Shown: positions 26,986 through 37,493, counted from the stretch's first letter. The stretch: 64,000 nucleotides of DNA from Borrelia persica No12 (GCF_000500045.1 NZ_AYOT01000225.1:124001-188000); one strand, 5' to 3'. Program-made: numbers and translations. Notes: generated by a model from the sequence alone, not told the origin.

Positions 26986-27483
26986 ATGGAAATAGTTTAC
27001 TATCCTGATGATTTGCTTCGAGTGCAAACAAAGGTGGTTTCAAATATTGATGATGAACTTCGGAGTGTTGTTTTTCAAATGATAGATTTAATGGATCGTA
27101 GTCGTGGTGTTGGCCTGGCTGCTCCTCAAGTAGGTCTTGATTTGTCTATGTTTGTAGTTAGAGAAAATTTAATATCAAAACCTTTGGTTTTTATTAATCC
27201 TTTGATAATGGAAAGTTCTGTTGAACTTAGTGTTTATAAAGAAGGTTGTTTAAGTATTCCTGGGGTTTATTATGAGCTTTCAAGACCTAAATCAATTGTA
27301 ATTGAAGCTTATGATGAGAATGGTAAGTTTTTTAAGATTGAAAATTCAGAACTTCTATCTAGGATTATTCAGCATGAAATGGATCATTTAAAAGGTGTGC
27401 TTTTTATTGATTATTATGAGGTTAAACTTAGAGAAAAATTATTGAAATCTTATCTTAAGGAAAGGGGGCTTGTGACCCCTTGA
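26986..27483 (+). CDS. def: Peptide deformylase
   Basis: This enzyme removes the formyl group from nascent N-terminal methionine. The 165-residue protein carries the three PDF motifs: 'GVGLAAPQVG' (motif 1), 'EGCLSIPG' with the metal Cys (motif 2) and 'QHEMDHLKGVLF' with HExxH (motif 3). GGGGAGG precedes ATG 26986. Its last codons form a hairpin that includes the start codon of fmt, and the stop TGA overlaps that TTG. Deformylase and formyltransferase are thus paired, as in most bacteria. Confidence 0.96.
   Translation: MEIVYYPDDLLRVQTKVVSNIDDELRSVVFQMIDLMDRSRGVGLAAPQVGLDLSMFVVRENLISKPLVFINPLIMESSVELSVYKEGCLSIPGVYYELSRPKSIVIEAYDENGKFFKIENSELLSRIIQHEMDHLKGVLFIDYYEVKLREKLLKSYLKERGLVTP
27462..27481 (+). 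promoter_or_regulatory. Hairpin spanning the fmt ribosome binding site and start
   Basis: AAGGGG (27462-27467) can pair with CCCCTT (27476-27481). The 5' arm contains the AGGGGG that would serve as ribosome binding site for fmt. The 3' arm includes the first two bases of its TTG start (27480-27482). Ribosomes finishing def would melt the stem, which points to translational coupling. Confidence 0.45.
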
Positions 27484-28409
27484 GAATTTTTTTTGCAAGT
27501 TCTGAGAGTATTGCTTTAGAGGTTTTAAAAAAGATATCAGATCGATATGATGTAGTTGGGGTATTAACTGCTCCCGATAAACCTAGTGGTCGTGGTCTTT
27601 TTTGTAAGCCTAATGACATTAAAAATGAAGCTATTAGTAGAAATATTACTGTTCTGCAGCCAGCTGTACTTGATTCTGATGTAATAGAAATGGTAAAAAG
27701 CTTAGACCCTGAACTTATGTTAGTTTTCTCTTATGGGAAGATTTTTAAACAAGAATTTTTGGACATTTTTACGATGGGTTGCATTAATATTCATCCTTCT
27801 CTTTTGCCAAAATATAGGGGACCTTCTCCTATTCAGACTGCTATTTTAAATGGTGACGCTATTAGTGGAATTACTGTTCAAAAAATGGCTTTGAAGATGG
27901 ATAGTGGTAATATTTTTGCACAAAATCAATTTAAAATTAAGAGTTTTCATACAAGTGTTGATATTTTTCAATATGTTTCTTTAAATAGTTTTGATCTTGT
28001 GATTGAAGCTTTAGATAAACTAAGTAAAGGAGACGTTGGCATTGTTCAGGATGAAAGCCGTGCTACGTATTGTTCTTTTTTAACTAAAGAGCATAGAATT
28101 CTTGATTTTAAATTGAGTGCATTTGATATTAAAAATAAAATTAATGCGTGTAATCCTTGGCCTCTTGCAAGAGCTAAGCTTGATGGTGATGAAATTATTT
28201 TTCATAGAGCTGATTTTATAAAGACTAGTGATTATGATGATCAAGCTATTGGAAAAATTGTTGCTTTTGAGCCTAATAAGGGTCTTTTAGTAAAGACAGG
28301 AGATGGAATTTTGGTATTACTAGAACTTCAAAAAACTGGAAGAAAAGTTGTAGATTTTGCATCATTTTATCATGGAAGTAAAAATTTAATAGGCAAAATT
28401 TTTTCTTAA
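27480..28409 (+). CDS. fmt: Methionyl-tRNA formyltransferase
   Basis: This enzyme formylates initiator Met-tRNA using 10-formyl-THF. The 309-residue protein begins 'MRIFFASS' from a TTG start that overlaps the def stop. The catalytic set is visible: 'INIHPSLLPKYRGPSPIQTAILNGD' region with N, H and the conserved SLLPKYRG, and 'GITVQKMALKMDSGNI' with Asp. A C-terminal OB-like domain starts near 'ATYCSFLTKEHRILDF'. The usual N-terminal 'GTP' reads 'SSE' here. The folate donor can come from FolD, encoded at 61996. Confidence 0.95.
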   Translation: MRIFFASSESIALEVLKKISDRYDVVGVLTAPDKPSGRGLFCKPNDIKNEAISRNITVLQPAVLDSDVIEMVKSLDPELMLVFSYGKIFKQEFLDIFTMGCINIHPSLLPKYRGPSPIQTAILNGDAISGITVQKMALKMDSGNIFAQNQFKIKSFHTSVDIFQYVSLNSFDLVIEALDKLSKGDVGIVQDESRATYCSFLTKEHRILDFKLSAFDIKNKINACNPWPLARAKLDGDEIIFHRADFIKTSDYDDQAIGKIVAFEPNKGLLVKTGDGILVLLELQKTGRKVVDFASFYHGSKNLIGKIFS

Positions 28410-28437
28410 AATTAAAGTATAAGGAGATGATCTAATA

Positions 28438-29493
28438 TTGATAGACAATAAACCACCACATGATCAGTTATTTTTAGATATTCAAAATTTAAATAATGGT
28501 AATTCGTATGAATTTAAAGGAAATTATAATGATAAGGTTTATCATTTGCCAAAACATGTGTCTAGGGGTTTGGTGCTTACTATTTTTGGTTCTTTAATTA
28601 TTGCATGTGCGATATTTTTTACTTTTTTAAAGGGTAGTGATATTGTTCTTGTGCCAAACTTAAGTGGGCTTTATATTGAAGAAGCAATTACTGAGCTTCA
28701 AAATAAAGAACTAATTCCTTATGTTGAGCTTAAATTTTCATCAACTGCGCTTGATAAAGGAAAAGTGATAGATCAAAATCCTAAGGCAGGTACTGTTTTA
28801 AGACTTGACAGTAAAGTGAAAATCTTTATTAGTAAGGGATCTTTGATAAATAAAGTTGATAATTTTATTGGTAAAAATATTGATGATGTTCTTATTAATT
28901 TAAAGGCCAATGCAATTAACAATAATAGAATGCTTTATCATTTGTTAAGACCTGTTGAAATTGAGAGTACTCTTCCAAAAGGAACGATAATTCGACAAGA
29001 ACCGTCACCAGGTACTAAGATTGCAAGTTTAGTTGATCTTCAGTTTTTAGTTAGTAAGGGTCAAGAAGAAACATATGTTAAATATATAAAAAATTATGTT
29101 GGACTTTATTATAAAGATGTGATAATTTCTCTTTTAAATGATGAGATTAATTTTGATATAAATTTGTCAAAGGGGAATGATTTTGGAAGTGTTATTAAGC
29201 AGTCTTTATCGCCTGGCAGTAAAATTAAAAATTTAGATAAATTAACAATTACTGTTAATGAACCAAAAGTTACTAGCACAAGTGTTTTTGGAATTGTGAC
29301 TTATAAATTAGATATCTATCCATCTAGTGTAGATATCATGATTAAAGTAAAAGATGCTAGTGGAAATAGTTCTTTGTTTTATTCTTTTAAATCTAGGGGT
29401 GGGCTTCTTAGATTGCCTTATGAAGCATTAAAAGGTTCTACAATTGAACTTTATATACATGATAAACTTATAAATCAAACATTGGCAAATTGA
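28438..29493 (+). CDS. Membrane-anchored PASTA-repeat protein
   Basis: The 351-residue protein has a cytoplasmic N-terminus of about 40 residues and one membrane helix (about 43-62, 'GLVLTIFGSLIIACAIFFTFL'). Three PASTA modules follow outside the cell ('VPNLSGLYIEEAITELQ...', 'VDNFIGKNIDDVLINLK...', 'IKNYVGLYYKDVIISLL...'), each with a 'DQNPKAGT / RQEPSPGT / KQSLSPGS' turn. PASTA domains bind peptidoglycan stem peptides. There is no kinase or transpeptidase domain, unlike PknB or PBP2x. The start is TTG 28438, with AAGGAG 11 bases upstream. A terminator follows. A cell-wall sensing or scaffold role is inferred. Confidence 0.85.
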   Translation: MIDNKPPHDQLFLDIQNLNNGNSYEFKGNYNDKVYHLPKHVSRGLVLTIFGSLIIACAIFFTFLKGSDIVLVPNLSGLYIEEAITELQNKELIPYVELKFSSTALDKGKVIDQNPKAGTVLRLDSKVKIFISKGSLINKVDNFIGKNIDDVLINLKANAINNNRMLYHLLRPVEIESTLPKGTIIRQEPSPGTKIASLVDLQFLVSKGQEETYVKYIKNYVGLYYKDVIISLLNDEINFDINLSKGNDFGSVIKQSLSPGSKIKNLDKLTITVNEPKVTSTSVFGIVTYKLDIYPSSVDIMIKVKDASGNSSLFYSFKSRGGLLRLPYEALKGSTIELYIHDKLINQTLAN

Positions 29494-29533
29494 AATTTTA
29501 AACATTTAATAAAGAAAGCCATGATTTCTCTCT

Positions 29534-29571
29534 TAAAGATTGTGAAGATAAATCTTTATTTGGTTTTTTTA
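29534..29571 (+). terminator. Intrinsic terminator after the PASTA gene
   Basis: TAAAGATT (29534-29541) pairs with AATCTTTA (29551-29558) around a 9-base loop and is followed by a T-rich tract (29559-29570). It lies between the convergent PASTA and rsmE genes. Confidence 0.7.
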
Positions 29572-29581
29572 AAAGATATTA

Positions 29582-30301
29582 TTAGATATCCATTTTTGAC
29601 GTAATAATTGTGGATGCTACAATTGTAGCTGCTTCTGTTTTTAAGATATTTGGCGAAATGTTATAGGTTTTAAAATTATGTTTTTTGATTAAATCTATTT
29701 CTTTTGTTATAAATCCTCTTTCAGGTCCAATAATGACAATAACATCTTTTGTTTTTATATGTAAGTCAATTAATTTATTTTTGCTTTTTATTTCAAGTAA
29801 TATTTTGGTGATATTCATATTGTCATATTCTGTATTTTCTAAAACTTCTGTTAAATTGTTAAAAATGGTAACTTTTGGTATATATGTAATCCCGCCTTGC
29901 ATAGCACCTTCTATTAGGTATTTTTCGTATTCTTTTTCTCTAAAGAGTTTGGAATGTAAATAAGATTTTTCACTGAGTGAAGCATTGAAAAAAATAAGTT
30001 CAGATATTCCAATACTTCCAAGATGTTTAATTATTCTTTTTGCTGCAATTGGTCTTATTAAACCAATGATAACTTTTAGCCTTGTAAGTTTATTTGATTT
30101 TGATATTTTATGACTATCTCTCAAAAAGAGTCTTGTATCTTTGTGGTATATGCACGAATATATATATTCTTCTCCAATAATACCAAATTTAAAAGTCTCA
30201 TTATTTTGAAGTTTTAATATTTCTGTAATATGTTTTACTCTTGGATCATTAAGCGTAATTCCGTTATGGAATTCATCTGAGTTTATTAATATCAAATTCA
30301 T
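29582..30301 (-). CDS. rsmE: 16S rRNA m3U1498 methyltransferase (RsmE)
   Basis: This SPOUT-fold enzyme methylates U1498 of 16S rRNA. The 239-residue protein has the N-terminal PUA-like part ('DPRVKHITEILKLQNNE') and the knotted SAM site: 'LKVIIGLIRPIAAKRIIKHLGSIGI', 'VIVIIGPERGFITKEIDLI' and 'ILKTEAATIVASTII'. These are the classic RsmE motifs (GPEGG variant and LRTETA-like). The ATG at 30301 has only a weak AGAG site. It is divergent from trxA across about 75 bases. Confidence 0.92.
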   Translation of the reverse strand: MNLILINSDEFHNGITLNDPRVKHITEILKLQNNETFKFGIIGEEYIYSCIYHKDTRLFLRDSHKISKSNKLTRLKVIIGLIRPIAAKRIIKHLGSIGISELIFFNASLSEKSYLHSKLFREKEYEKYLIEGAMQGGITYIPKVTIFNNLTEVLENTEYDNMNITKILLEIKSKNKLIDLHIKTKDVIVIIGPERGFITKEIDLIKKHNFKTYNISPNILKTEAATIVASTIITSKMDI

Positions 30302-30339
30302 TATCTCTATTGAGTCCTTTATTAATTATATTATATTTA

Positions 30340-30348
30340 TGTTATAAT
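30340..30348 (+). promoter_or_regulatory. Extended -10 element for trxA
   Basis: TGTTATAAT at 30340-30348 is the third exact copy of this extended -10 in the window. It lies 27 bases before ATG 30376, with TAGGAGA in between. No -35 hexamer stands at the usual distance. Confidence 0.5.
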
Positions 30349-30375
30349 GAAAAATCGATTAAGTTAGGAGATAAT

Positions 30376-30732
30376 ATGGCAATTAGTTTAACGAAGCAGG
30401 AATTTATTGATAAAGTTTTTGATTATAAAAACAATCAGGAATGGAATTTTAAGGGTACAAAACCTGCAATAATTGATTTTTATGCTGATTGGTGTGGTCC
30501 ATGTAAAATGCTTGCTCCGATTTATGATGAACTTTCTAAGGAATATGGAGATAAGATTGATTTTTATAAAGTTAACACTGATAAGGAACAGGAAATTTCT
30601 ATGGCACTTGGTGTACAAAGTCTTCCTACCATTATTTTTGTTCCTGTTGGAGAGAAACCAAGAGTTTCTGTTGGCTTTATAGAGAAGAATTCTTTTAAAG
30701 ATGCAATTAAAGATTTGTTTAAAGTTGAATAA
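30376..30732 (+). CDS. trxA: Thioredoxin
   Basis: This general disulphide reductant has 118 residues from ATG 30376, which is preceded by TAGGAGA. An upstream TTG (30310) is rejected because the promoter lies inside that extension. The active site is 'WCGPCK', followed by the conserved 'LPTIIFV' cis-Pro strand. The N-terminus is about 10 residues longer than in E. coli Trx. It reads into ybeY after about 80 bases. Confidence 0.95.
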   Translation: MAISLTKQEFIDKVFDYKNNQEWNFKGTKPAIIDFYADWCGPCKMLAPIYDELSKEYGDKIDFYKVNTDKEQEISMALGVQSLPTIIFVPVGEKPRVSVGFIEKNSFKDAIKDLFKVE

Positions 30733-30813
30733 AGGGTTTTGATGAGAAATTGAAATCTTGTCTGTTTATATAATATTCTTTTTAAGTTATAATTAATTCT
30801 AGGATATAGTGAA

Positions 30814-31260
30814 TTGATAAAAGAGGAGTTAAATTTATGGGCAGAGGGTGTTGAGTTTAAACATTGGGATGCTTATTATAATTTTATTTTATCTGTTCTC
30901 AATTTTCTTTGTATTAAAGAATATGAACTTTCTGTTATCCTATGCAATAATGAGTACATTCAAAAATTAAATGGTGAATTTAGGCAAAAATCTGAGCCTA
31001 CTGATGTTCTGTCTTTTAATTATGTTGAAGATAGTGGACAAATAAGTCATAAAATACAAGGCGATATTGTAATATCTCTTGAGTATTTGGAGTTTAGTTC
31101 TTTAGAATTTAATGTTGAAATGTATGATGAACTACAAAGGAATACTATACATGGGATTTTACATTTAATAGGATATAATCATGATACAAATGACTTTCAA
31201 AATGAAATAATGTTGATTATTCAGGAACAAGTTTTAAGAGAAACCAGAAGGGTATTTTGA
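30814..31260 (+). CDS. ybeY: Endoribonuclease YbeY
   Basis: This zinc RNase is involved in 16S rRNA 3'-end maturation and ribosome quality control. In the 148-residue product the metal motif '[15 protein letters not shown]' is the family HGxLHLxGYDH with Asn for Asp. 'PTDVLSFNY' is the other family hallmark. The start is TTG 30814 (MIKEELNLW), matching the recalled MSKEEVNL of B. burgdorferi. Its stop overlaps the next gene's ATG (TGATG). Confidence 0.92.
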   Translation: MIKEELNLWAEGVEFKHWDAYYNFILSVLNFLCIKEYELSVILCNNEYIQKLNGEFRQKSEPTDVLSFNYVEDSGQISHKIQGDIVISLEYLEFSSLEFNVEMYDELQRNTIHGILHLIGYNHDTNDFQNEIMLIIQEQVLRETRRVF

Positions 31261-32036
31261 TGTTCAAGTTTTTGAATTTTAAAAATAAAAAAATGAAATA
31301 TGTTGATGGTAAGGATATTGAAGAAAAGTCGAGATTTGAAACGTCTTTACTTAAGAATTTTAATTCACTTAAAGAAACGATTGTTAAAGAAATTATGGTT
31401 CCAAGGATAAGTGTAATATTTATTGATTATTCTTTAAGTAAAGATGATATTTTGAAAGTTGTAACATCTAGCAATCATTCACGATTTCCCGTTTATAAGG
31501 AAACAATAGATGATATTATTGGAATAATCCATACGAAAGATATCCTGTTACATATGTGGAAAAAAGATTTTTATGAGATAGATCTAAGAGATATTATGCG
31601 AAAAGTTATGTTTGTTCCTGAGAGCAAAAAGATAGATTCGCTTTTAAAAGAATTTCAAGAAAATCATGTACATATTGCTATTGTAGTTGATGAGTATGGA
31701 GGCGTTTCTGGTCTTGTGACACTTGAAGATATTCTTGAGGAGATTGTGGGAGATATTCAGGATGAATTTGACAATGAACTTGATGAAATAGTTTCTCTTG
31801 ATGATGGAAGTTATCTTTGTACAGCCAGAGTGTTAATTGAAGATTTAAATGAAAAACTTGGCTTGTGTCTTCCCGATGGGGATTTTGATACTCTTGGAGG
31901 ATTTGTTTATGATCTATTTGGAAAAATTCCTTTAAAAAATGAAAAGATAGAATATAATAATTTAATATTTACTATTAAGAATATGCATCAGAGAAATATT
32001 AAAGTTATAAAGATTTCCCAAAAGGAAGGTTTATGA
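31260..32036 (+). CDS. tlyC: CBS-domain protein, CorC/TlyC family
   Basis: The 258-residue cytoplasmic protein (start ATG 31260; TTG 31257 is possible) has two CBS modules: 'MVPRISVIFIDYSLSKDDIL' to 'GIIHTKDIL' and 'DIMRKVMFVPESKKIDSLL' to 'GLVTLEDILEEIVGDI'. A CorC/HlyC C-terminal domain follows ('GDFDTLGGFVYDLFGKIP'). There is no DUF21 membrane part. It is annotated as hemolysin-like in Spirochaetes, but metal efflux regulation is the better-supported family role. It overlaps ybeY and the following TPR gene. Confidence 0.9.
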   Translation: MFKFLNFKNKKMKYVDGKDIEEKSRFETSLLKNFNSLKETIVKEIMVPRISVIFIDYSLSKDDILKVVTSSNHSRFPVYKETIDDIIGIIHTKDILLHMWKKDFYEIDLRDIMRKVMFVPESKKIDSLLKEFQENHVHIAIVVDEYGGVSGLVTLEDILEEIVGDIQDEFDNELDEIVSLDDGSYLCTARVLIEDLNEKLGLCLPDGDFDTLGGFVYDLFGKIPLKNEKIEYNNLIFTIKNMHQRNIKVIKISQKEGL

Positions 32037-34018
32037 ATTTGAAGAGATTTTTTATAGTGCTTTTGTTTTTGAATTTAAATTTTGGGAGTTTGATAGGTGC
32101 TACTACGACTGCTATTGAATATTATCAAAAGGCACAAACATATTATCTTATGCAAAAATATTATGATGCTATTGATGAACTTCTTGAAGCTGTTAAGATT
32201 AATCCTAATTATTACGAGGCTTATAAATTGATTGCTGAGATTTATTATAAATTAAAGATATATAATCAAGCTCAGTTTTTTATAGAGAAAGCCTATAAAA
32301 TGTCAAATAGGGATACTGAATATAAGATTCTTTATGCAAATATATTGCTTAAAAATAATGGAGCATCACAGGCTAAGAAATTTTATTCAGAAGTTTTAGC
32401 TAAACAAAAAAATAACGTTGATGCTTTAGTGGGACTTGCTTCAATTTTTGAGGAAGAAGGTTTACTTATTGCAGCTGCTAATTATTATTTATCTGTGCTT
32501 GAGTATAGTCAAACAAATTATAGTGCTTTTGATCATCTTATGAGTATTTATGAAAAATTGCACATGAATGACAAGGCACAACATCTAATAAATAAGGTTA
32601 GAGGAACTTTTACTTCTTTGCCAGATTTTCATAAAAGAGTGGCAGAATTTTCTATTAAAACGAGTAATTTAGGGATTGCTGAAAAATATGCCCAAAATTA
32701 TTTAATGTTACTAAAAACTACTTATAAGGATTTTGGACTTGTTGATGCTTATCGTTTGCTTGCTCTTGTTTATTTATATCAATGTAAGTATGAAGATGCA
32801 GCAGATGTTCTTCAAAAATCAATAATTATTGAACAAAATTCTGATGAGCTTTATTATTTGCTTGGATATTCTTATTTAAAGCTTGGAAAAGTTGACAAGG
32901 CTGTTTTCAATTTTGAAAAAGCTAAAAATATGAAAAAAGACTTGGAATTTTATGATATAGCTCTTGAAGAGAGTTTTTTTGTTTCTAATTTTAGAAGTGC
33001 ATTTCAAAAGAATAATGGTGCTAATATAGAAATTTCTAAAAGATATCAAAATGAAGGGCTTAGAGCTTTTCAGGATTTAAATTTAGATAAAGCGGTATTT
33101 AATGTAAAGAATGCTATTGATATTTATCCTGATAATGATAGTGCTAGATTTTTACTTGCTAAAATTTATAAATTTATGAGATTAGATATTATGGCTTATG
33201 AGGAGCTGTATTATTTAGTAGAGCAGAAAAAGGTAACAGACACCAAAATTTTGGACTTTTATGATGTGGTTGCATTTGATATTAGAAGTTCTTTGTTTTT
33301 TAAGTATGGTTATAAAACCATTGGTGATTTAAATAAGCTTTATGATAATCAGACGGTTTACAGAGTGGGGATATTTACCCAAAATGAAAACAAGGTTTTT
33401 GGTGCTAACGATTTAATTTTAAAATATGCTGAGAGAATTCTTGATCGTAATTTAAATATAGAAGTAGTTAATTATAGATTTGATTATAATAAAGATAAAG
33501 ATTATTTGGTAAGTAGTTTTTCTGAAGAATTTTCTTATGCAAGAAATAATAATCTTGATTTATTTTTAATGTTTGATCTTGATGTAGATATTTTTCAAAA
33601 TTTGGCTAGTTTAAAGGTAGATATCTTTTCAGGTAGAACTGGTGTTAAAGTTAAGACTTTTAATTATAATTCAGGAGGAGTGTTATATTTAAGTAATATT
33701 TTAAGTTCTTTTTCTAGAGATTTTAATGACTATTTACCGAAAAAGGGAGAAATACTTCAAATTAAGAAAGATGATGTTTTAATGAACCTTGGTTATGTAA
33801 ATGATGTGAAACCGGGTGATGTCTTTTTAGTTCTTAAAGAAGGAGCTTTAAAATATAATAGTGATAGTGCTAGCTTTATTAGTTATAGTAAGTCAGATAT
33901 TCTTGGTGAAATTTTTGTTGAGGAGATAGGTGATTATATTTCTAGAGGAACTTTAAAGTCATCTGCACTCTTAAGAGATTATATTCAGGAAAGATATACA
34001 GTTTTTATAAAAAAATAG
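32033..34018 (+). CDS. Exported TPR-repeat protein
   Basis: The 661-residue protein has a signal peptide (1-23, 'LNFGSLIGAT') and at least six TPR motifs to about residue 390. Clear ones start 'AIEYYQKAQTYYLMQKYYDA', 'YEAYKLIAEIYYKLKIY' and 'SDELYYLLGYSYLKLGKVDKA'. The last 270 residues form a different, beta-rich domain with the segment 'GEILQIKKDDVLMNLGYVNDVKPGDVF'. The counterpart position is BB0058. A periplasmic scaffold role is inferred. It starts within the tlyC stop (ATGA) and ends two bases before the -35 of the gap promoter. Confidence 0.8.
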   Translation: MNLKRFFIVLLFLNLNFGSLIGATTTAIEYYQKAQTYYLMQKYYDAIDELLEAVKINPNYYEAYKLIAEIYYKLKIYNQAQFFIEKAYKMSNRDTEYKILYANILLKNNGASQAKKFYSEVLAKQKNNVDALVGLASIFEEEGLLIAAANYYLSVLEYSQTNYSAFDHLMSIYEKLHMNDKAQHLINKVRGTFTSLPDFHKRVAEFSIKTSNLGIAEKYAQNYLMLLKTTYKDFGLVDAYRLLALVYLYQCKYEDAADVLQKSIIIEQNSDELYYLLGYSYLKLGKVDKAVFNFEKAKNMKKDLEFYDIALEESFFVSNFRSAFQKNNGANIEISKRYQNEGLRAFQDLNLDKAVFNVKNAIDIYPDNDSARFLLAKIYKFMRLDIMAYEELYYLVEQKKVTDTKILDFYDVVAFDIRSSLFFKYGYKTIGDLNKLYDNQTVYRVGIFTQNENKVFGANDLILKYAERILDRNLNIEVVNYRFDYNKDKDYLVSSFSEEFSYARNNNLDLFLMFDLDVDIFQNLASLKVDIFSGRTGVKVKTFNYNSGGVLYLSNILSSFSRDFNDYLPKKGEILQIKKDDVLMNLGYVNDVKPGDVFLVLKEGALKYNSDSASFISYSKSDILGEIFVEEIGDYISRGTLKSSALLRDYIQERYTVFIKK

Positions 34019-34019
34019 T

Positions 34020-34048
34020 TTGACACTTGTTATTAATTAATTTATGAT
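34020..34048 (+). promoter_or_regulatory. Strong promoter of the gap-pgk-tpiA-secG operon
   Basis: Consensus TTGACA (34020-34025) and TATGAT (34043-34048) are exactly 17 bases apart, just after the TPR gene's stop. Transcription would start near 34055. GGAGGAG precedes the gap ATG at 34090. Confidence 0.85.
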
Positions 34049-34077
34049 TTAATAATTCTAGTAGATAATAAAAATGA

Positions 34078-35097
<1,020 letters not shown>

Positions 35098-35126
35098 TTA
35101 AGAAGGTAGTCTTGAGGTATTTGTAA

Positions 35127-36305
35127 ATGTCAATAAAAACGATAAAGGATTGTGATTTTTCTGGCAAGCGTGCTTTAGTTAGATGTGATTTTAATGTTCC
35201 CTTACGAGAAGGAAATATTGTTGATGATACTAGGATTAGAGCGGCTTTACCTACAATAGAATATCTTAAATCTCAAGGAGCTAGGGTTGTTTTGATGAGT
35301 CATTTGGGCAGACCAAAAGGAGAGAAAAATATGAAGTATTCTCTTATACCTGTTGCTCAAAGATTGTCAGAATTGTTGGGTCAAGATGTTAAAATGTTGT
35401 CTGATTGCATAGGTGATGAAGTTTTAACAGCTATTGCTTCTATGAAAAATGGAGATATTGTCTTGCTTGAGAATGTGAGATTTTATAAGGAAGAAGAAGA
35501 AAATAGTGATGCTTTTGCAATGCAATTATCTAAGAGTGGTGATATTTTTGTCAATGATGCTTTTGGAACTGCGCACAGGGCGCATGCTTCTACATCAGGG
35601 GTTGCAGCTTATTTGCCAGCCGTTGGTGGGTTTTTGATGGAAAAAGAAGATGAATTTTTGGGTAAAATTTTAAAAAATCCTGAGAGTCCATTTGTTTCAA
35701 TCATTGGTGGTTCAAAAGTTTCTTCAAAAATTGCAGTGCTCGAATCGCTTTTGCCAAAATCAAATGTAATGGTAATTGGTGGTGGGATGGCATATACCTT
35801 TTTAAAGGTGGAAGGGTATTCTATTGGAAAATCTCTTTTGGAAGATGAATATGTTGATGTAGCTGCTTCTTTTTTAAAGAAGTCGAAGGAATTAAATGTA
35901 AAAATTATTTTGCCTATTGATCATGTTGTTGCAAGTGAATTTCAGGAATATTCTACTCCTGAATATGTTGATTCTATTGATATTCCTGATAATAAGATTG
36001 GAATGGATGTTGGTGAGAAGACTTTAAAGAAAATTGAGGAAGCTCTTATTGGTGCAAAAACTGTAATTTGGAATGGTCCTCTTGGAGTATTTGAGTTTGA
36101 TTCTTTTGCCAAAGGTACAGCAAAAGTTGCAGAATATGTGTCTAATTGTTCTGGGATTACAGTTGTAGGTGGTGGAGATTCAGTGGCTGCTGTAAATAAA
36201 TTTAATTTATCTGGAAAGATCACTCATGTTTCAACGGGAGGTGGTGCTTCTCTTGAATATCTTGAGGGAAAAATTTTGCCAGGCATAAAAGTGTTGGAGA
36301 TGTAA
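35127..36305 (+). CDS. pgk: Phosphoglycerate kinase
   Basis: This kinase makes ATP from 1,3-bisphosphoglycerate. The 392-residue protein shows 'RCDFNVPL', '[13 protein letters not shown]', '[14 protein letters not shown]', '[11 protein letters not shown]', '[10 protein letters not shown]' and the C-terminal '[12 protein letters not shown]' and '[14 protein letters not shown]' motifs. All substrate and ATP-binding loops are intact. It lies 29 bases after gap and one base before tpiA's ATG region, so it is clearly co-transcribed. Confidence 0.97.
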   Translation: MSIKTIKDCDFSGKRALVRCDFNVPLREGNIVDDTRIRAALPTIEYLKSQGARVVLMSHLGRPKGEKNMKYSLIPVAQRLSELLGQDVKMLSDCIGDEVLTAIASMKNGDIVLLENVRFYKEEEENSDAFAMQLSKSGDIFVNDAFGTAHRAHASTSGVAAYLPAVGGFLMEKEDEFLGKILKNPESPFVSIIGGSKVSSKIAVLESLLPKSNVMVIGGGMAYTFLKVEGYSIGKSLLEDEYVDVAASFLKKSKELNVKIILPIDHVVASEFQEYSTPEYVDSIDIPDNKIGMDVGEKTLKKIEEALIGAKTVIWNGPLGVFEFDSFAKGTAKVAEYVSNCSGITVVGGGDSVAAVNKFNLSGKITHVSTGGGASLEYLEGKILPGIKVLEM

Positions 36306-36306
36306 A

Positions 36307-37071
36307 ATGAGGAAGGTATTTTTAGCAGGAAATTGGAAAATGCACTATACAAGTGTAGAGGCTGCAGATGTTGCTAGACAAATTGTAGATGGTGTACAAA
36401 ATATTAATAGTGATGTTGTCGTTATGATAACACCTACGTTTACATCTCTTTGTAAAGTTTGTAAAATCACTAAGGGAACTAATGTTCTCCTTGGTGCACA
36501 AAATATGTCTTATGAGAATAGCGGGGCTAGAACTAGTGAAATTGCTCCTTTGATGCTTTTGGAATTTGGAGTTGATTATGTAATAATTGGACATTCTGAA
36601 TGTAGGACATATCTTGGAGAGACTGATGAGATTATAAATAAAAAAATTCTTACAGGACTTAAGCATCCATTTAAATATTTAATTCTTTGTGTTGGAGAAA
36701 CCTTTGAGGAGAGAGAACAATCTAAGACTTTGGATGTAGTTTTAAATCAGGTTAGACGTGGATTGGCATCTGTATCTGAATCTGATCTTAAACGAATAAT
36801 TTTGGCTTATGAACCTGTATGGGCAATTGGGACTGGAAAGACAGCAACAAAAGAAGAAGCACAAGAAGTTCACAAGGCCATTAGACTTGAAATTTCATCA
36901 TTATATTCAAAATCGGCAGCAGATGACATAATTATTCAATATGGCGGTTCTGTTAATGTTGATAATGTGGAAAATTTAATGGGAGAAAGTGATATTGATG
37001 GGGCATTAATTGGTGGTGCATCTTTAAAAGCAGATACGTTTTTGAAGATAATTAATAAAATAGCCAAATAG
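36307..37071 (+). CDS. tpiA: Triosephosphate isomerase
   Basis: This enzyme interconverts DHAP and glyceraldehyde-3-P. The 254-residue TIM barrel has 'GNWKMHYT' (catalytic Lys), 'VIIGHSECR' (catalytic His), '[15 protein letters not shown]' (catalytic Glu and loop 6) and 'QYGGSVN'. It starts one base after the pgk stop. The three glycolytic genes in one operon follow reaction neighbourhood rather than order. Confidence 0.97.
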   Translation: MRKVFLAGNWKMHYTSVEAADVARQIVDGVQNINSDVVVMITPTFTSLCKVCKITKGTNVLLGAQNMSYENSGARTSEIAPLMLLEFGVDYVIIGHSECRTYLGETDEIINKKILTGLKHPFKYLILCVGETFEEREQSKTLDVVLNQVRRGLASVSESDLKRIILAYEPVWAIGTGKTATKEEAQEVHKAIRLEISSLYSKSAADDIIIQYGGSVNVDNVENLMGESDIDGALIGGASLKADTFLKIINKIAK

Positions 37072-37082
37072 AGAGGTTTATT

Positions 37083-37448
37083 TTGGAGTTATTTAGATTT
37101 TTAGTATTTGTTTTTTTTGTTATTACTTCATTTATGATTATTTTGTTAGTATTGTTTCAAGATGAGCAAGGTGATGGTATTGGAGGAGTATTTGGAGGTG
37201 GAAGTTCTTCTATTTTTGGAGCAAGATCTTCAAGTGTTGCGATAAAAATTACCGCATTTTTTATTACTCTTTTTTTTATTTTTGTAATTGCATTGTCTTT
37301 TATTAATACCAGAAGGGTTGATAGTGATTTATTAAAAGATGTTAAGGTTGATGAAAAAAGTTCAACTTTTTGGGATGATGATACAAACAAAACTGAAGAT
37401 GTTCTTAATAAAGAAACCTTAAATGAAGAATCTCAGGAAGATAAATAA
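37083..37448 (+). CDS. secG: SecG, preprotein translocase subunit
   Basis: The 121-residue protein has two membrane helices (about 4-22 and 56-76) around the SecG loop 'GDGIGGVFGGGSSSIFGARSS'. A 40-residue acidic, poorly ordered tail follows, longer than in E. coli. SecG assists SecYE in export. The start is TTG 37083, with AGAGG six bases upstream. It closes the glycolytic operon, and a 10-bp hairpin follows. Confidence 0.9.
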   Translation: MELFRFLVFVFFVITSFMIILLVLFQDEQGDGIGGVFGGGSSSIFGARSSSVAIKITAFFITLFFIFVIALSFINTRRVDSDLLKDVKVDEKSSTFWDDDTNKTEDVLNKETLNEESQEDK

Positions 37449-37460
37449 TTAAATTTAAAT

Positions 37461-37493
37461 AACTTGTCTATGCTCTAGTGTATTAGACAAGTT
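37461..37493. terminator. Bidirectional hairpin between secG and ung
   Basis: A perfect 10-bp stem, aacttgtcta (37461-37470) and tagacaagtt (37484-37493), with a 13-base loop lies between two convergent genes. It lacks a long U-run, but the position suggests a shared terminator. Confidence 0.6.
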
